Assembly: GCA_023412855.1 (NCBI GenBank)
Contig: JAEZRJ010000053.1
Location: 1 to 25,616 of the forward strand
Length of the DNA stretch: 25,616 nt
Direction of reading: 5' to 3'
Source of the DNA: Bacillota bacterium
GTDB lineage: Bacteria; Bacillota; Clostridia; Lachnospirales; Lachnospiraceae
The translations under genes and the position numbers were made by a program. Below are positions 23,534-25,616 of this stretch, piece by piece. The notes below the pieces were generated by a model. It was not told the DNA's origin. It saw only the letters and a list, made by a program, of their open reading frames with translations, and ran no database searches. The number at the start of each line of letters is the position of its first letter. The first letter of the stretch is position 1.

Positions 23534-25168
23534 ATGGAAAATAAAATGTTTTGTTACCAGTGTCAGGAGGCTGCCGGATGCACGGGGTGTACCCAAGTCG
23601 GTGTCTGTGGAAAGAGCCCAGAGGTAGCGGGTATTCAGGATTTGCTCATCTATGTCACTAAGGGACTGTCAGCTGTTACTACACAGTTACGCGCTGAGGG
23701 CAAGGAAATTGATGCAAGCGTAAATCATATGGTAACACGCAACTTATTTATAACGATCACTAATGCGAACTTTGATGAAGAGGCCATCGTTGCCCGCATC
23801 ATGGAAACCTTGGAAGTGAAGAAAAATCTGTTAAATCAGGTTGAAAATATAAATGACCTTCCTGCAGCAGCTCTTTGGGAGTCTTCTGACAGGGAAGAAT
23901 TTGCAGTAAAGGCAGCGCAGGTAGGCGTGCTGTCCACAGAAAACGAAGATATCCGCAGCCTGCGCGAGCTGATCACATACGGCTTAAAGGGTCTTTCTGC
24001 GTACAGCAAGCATGCGAACGCTTTGCTTCAGGACGATGAGGAAGTGGATGCTTTCCTGCAAAGCGCTCTTGCTAAGACGCTGGATGATAGTCTGAGCGTG
24101 GAAGACTTAATCGCTCTGACTCTGGAAACCGGTAAATACGGAGTAAACGGCATGGCTCTTTTGGATAACGCCAACACCTCCGCTTACGGTAATCCTGAAA
24201 TTACCAAGGTCAACATTGGCGTTGGAACCCGTCCCGGTATTCTTATCTCCGGTCACGACCTGCGCGATATGGAAATGCTGCTGGAGCAGACACAAGGAAC
24301 CGGTGTAGACGTATATACCCATTCCGAAATGCTTCCTGCCCATTATTATCCGGCATTTAAGAAATATTCCCATTTTGTAGGAAACTACGGAAATGCCTGG
24401 TGGAAGCAGAAAGAAGAGTTCGAAAGCTTTAACGGACCGATTCTCATGACTACGAACTGTATTGTTCCTCCTAAGGATAGCTATAAGGATCGTCTTTACA
24501 CCACCGGCGCAGCGGGCTTCCCGGGTTGCAAGCACATTCCCGGCGAGATAGGGGAGAAGAAGGATTTCTCCGAGATTATCGCTCAGGCGAAAACCTGCCA
24601 GCCGCCTACGGAAATCGAGAAAGGCGAAATAGTCGGAGGATTTGCTCATCATCAGGTGTTCCAGCTGGCAGATAAAGTGGTAGATGCCGTAAAATCCGGA
24701 GCGATCAAGAAATTCGTCGTTATGGCAGGATGTGACGGCAGGGCAAAATCGAGAAATTATTACACTGACTTCGCCGAGGCATTACCTAAAGATGCCGTAA
24801 TTCTCACAGCAGGCTGTGCGAAATATAAATACAATAAATTGGATTTGGGAGACATCGGAGGAATTCCTCGTGTTCTGGATGCAGGACAGTGCAACGACTC
24901 TTACTCCTTGGCCGTAATTGCCTTAAAGCTTAAAGAAGTATTCGGGCTTGCTGATATCAATGAGCTTCCCATAGCATACAATATCGCGTGGTATGAACAA
25001 AAAGCCGTTATCGTACTTTTGGCGCTGCTTTACCTGGGTGTGAAGAACATTCACTTAGGACCTACACTCCCCGCATTCCTTTCTCCCAATGTGGCTAAGG
25101 TGCTGGTAGAAAACTTCGGGATTGCAGGAATCGGTACGGTAGAGGATGATATTAAGCTTTTCTTCTAA
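23534..25168 (+). CDS. hcp: Hybrid cluster protein (hydroxylamine / NO reductase), class I
   Basis: Cytoplasmic Fe-S enzyme that reduces hydroxylamine and NO, and probably protects against nitrosative stress; 544 residues. The N-terminal CX2CX8CX5C (Cys7, Cys10, Cys19, Cys25) is the class I pattern of strict anaerobes, binding a [4Fe-4S] cluster. All hybrid-cluster ligands are visible: His241 (SGHDL), Glu265, Cys309 (TNCIVPP), the persulfide-type Cys400 (AGCDG), Cys428, Cys453 (GQCNDSYS) and Glu488 (WYEQK), with spacing like the Desulfovibrio enzyme. ATG 23534 has AAAGGAGG 8 nt upstream; the in-frame ATG at 23507 precedes that site and is rejected. The NADH reductase partner Hcr is absent. 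The nearby ferredoxin may supply electrons. Confidence 0.96.
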   Translation: MENKMFCYQCQEAAGCTGCTQVGVCGKSPEVAGIQDLLIYVTKGLSAVTTQLRAEGKEIDASVNHMVTRNLFITITNANFDEEAIVARIMETLEVKKNLLNQVENINDLPAAALWESSDREEFAVKAAQVGVLSTENEDIRSLRELITYGLKGLSAYSKHANALLQDDEEVDAFLQSALAKTLDDSLSVEDLIALTLETGKYGVNGMALLDNANTSAYGNPEITKVNIGVGTRPGILISGHDLRDMEMLLEQTQGTGVDVYTHSEMLPAHYYPAFKKYSHFVGNYGNAWWKQKEEFESFNGPILMTTNCIVPPKDSYKDRLYTTGAAGFPGCKHIPGEIGEKKDFSEIIAQAKTCQPPTEIEKGEIVGGFAHHQVFQLADKVVDAVKSGAIKKFVVMAGCDGRAKSRNYYTDFAEALPKDAVILTAGCAKYKYNKLDLGDIGGIPRVLDAGQCNDSYSLAVIALKLKEVFGLADINELPIAYNIAWYEQKAVIVLLALLYLGVKNIHLGPTLPAFLSPNVAKVLVENFGIAGIGTVEDDIKLFF

Positions 25169-25225
25169 GATAAGTTATTGATTTACGCTATAAGATTATT
25201 TACTCCCCTTCATATGATAGACAAA

Positions 25226-25265
25226 GGCGCCGCGTATAACTGATTAAGTTTACGCGGCGCCGCTT
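25226..25265. terminator. Strong convergent terminator between hcp and ferredoxin
   Basis: GGCGCCGCGTA (25226-25236) pairs with TACGCGGCGCC (25251-25261), and AACT/AGTT continues the stem inside around a GATTA loop. AAA precedes it and GCTTTT follows. It separates the convergent hcp and ferredoxin genes and can serve both. Confidence 0.85.
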
Positions 25266-25296
25266 TTATGATACTGATATGGCTTTTTCGTATGAA

Positions 25297-25485
25297 TTAC
25301 TCTACTTTGATAACTGCTACCGGACATCCGTCCTGCGCCTCTACGGCGCTTGCTTCTAATTCCACCGGAACATCCTCTACGTATACTTCTGCAATACCAT
25401 CATCAGCCATCCGAAAAACTTCAGGACAAATGCTGGTACACAAGCCGCAGGAAATACATCCGCTTCTATCTAGTTCAGCTTTCAC
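25297..25485 (-). CDS. Small [4Fe-4S] ferredoxin
   Basis: Cytoplasmic electron carrier of 62 residues. The cluster motif is CISCGLCTSIC followed by P: Cys10, Cys13 and Cys16, with Cys54 (GCPV) as the distal fourth ligand, as in single-cluster ferredoxins of the Thermotoga type. Cys20 is also present, but the partner that forms a disulfide with it in that type is missing. I start at GTG 25485, which has GAGGAGG 8 nt upstream on the minus strand. The open frame continues to 25608, but that part is non-homologous and covers the dyads at 25541-25573. It is convergent with hcp, and ferredoxin genes accompany hcp in other anaerobes. Confidence 0.9.
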   Translation of the reverse strand: MKAELDRSGCISCGLCTSICPEVFRMADDGIAEVYVEDVPVELEASAVEAQDGCPVAVIKVE

Positions 25486-25540
25486 ATCAATTCCTCCTCG
25501 TATTATAAAGTAGTAGTGTTTATAGTCCCTCTCCAAGGAC

Positions 25541-25573
25541 TGTATGCTATACAAAACAGTATGATATACTGTT
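25541..25573. promoter_or_regulatory. Two adjacent inverted repeats upstream of the ferredoxin gene
   Basis: TGTAT-GCT-ATACA (25541-25553) and AACAGTAT-GAT-ATACTGTT (25555-25573) are perfect dyads with 3-nt centres spaced 17 bp apart. An outer CTCCAA/TTGGAG pair (25531-25536, 25572-25577) also exists. They lie 56-88 nt before the ferredoxin GTG. A minus-strand TATAAA at 25524-25519 could be the -10, putting the dyads over or upstream of the -35. They may be regulator sites or an RNA hairpin of a neighbouring transcript. Confidence 0.5.
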
Positions 25574-25616
25574 GGAGATACTGTGGATTGGTTTATACCT
25601 CCTACCACTTGATGGT

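Overview
The window looks like a chromosomal segment of an anaerobic, gut-type Firmicute, most likely a Lachnospiraceae-like Clostridium. The grounds are strong AGGAGG ribosome binding sites, moderate GC with AT-rich spacers, two CUT1 sugar ABC importers without their own ATPase, a YesM/YesN two-component pair, a tandem pair of GH65 disaccharide phosphorylases, and a strict-anaerobe-type hybrid cluster protein with a clostridial ferredoxin. No tRNA, rRNA, CRISPR array, phage gene or insertion sequence was found.

Region 1 (142-6116): a CUT1 sugar importer (lipoprotein binding protein plus two permeases), followed by a YesM-type sensor kinase and a compact YesN/AraC-type response regulator. A 21-codon open frame overlaps the regulator's stop codon.

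Region 2 (6200-18400): an alpha-glucoside acquisition and phosphorolysis locus. A near-consensus promoter with an inverted-repeat operator on its start point, and a second copy of the operator 111 bp downstream, precede a second CUT1 importer and two different GH65 phosphorylases. A convergent LacI-family repressor gene overlaps the last GH65 gene by 8 bp and carries a variant of the same operator in its own promoter. Diverging from lacI are a beta-phosphoglucomutase, a membrane-anchored beta-helix glycoside hydrolase (GH28-like acidic triad but no canonical His) and a membrane-anchored discoidin/CBM-like protein. The inferred scheme is: surface hydrolase and binding protein release oligosaccharides, the importer takes them up, GH65 phosphorolysis gives beta-glucose-1-phosphate plus a sugar, and beta-PGM makes glucose-6-phosphate. 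The LacI protein senses some sugar of this path.

Region 3 (18401-18877): a gene-free convergent spacer with a bidirectional terminator and a two-copy tandem repeat of about 116 bp. Each copy can fold into two hairpins, and the first hairpin keeps its pairing although its sequence differs between copies.

Region 4 (18878-21713): a SulP anion permease with a strong promoter, divergent from a LysR regulator.

Region 5 (21845-25485): an FNT channel, a Crp/Fnr-family regulator that overlaps it, a class I hybrid cluster protein (Hcp) and a convergent 62-residue ferredoxin. This reads as a nitrosative or reactive-nitrogen defence module. A GTAAC-N4-GTTAC inverted repeat before hcp is both the terminator of the upstream pair and, at about -41.5 from the predicted hcp start point, a candidate site for the Crp/Fnr protein.
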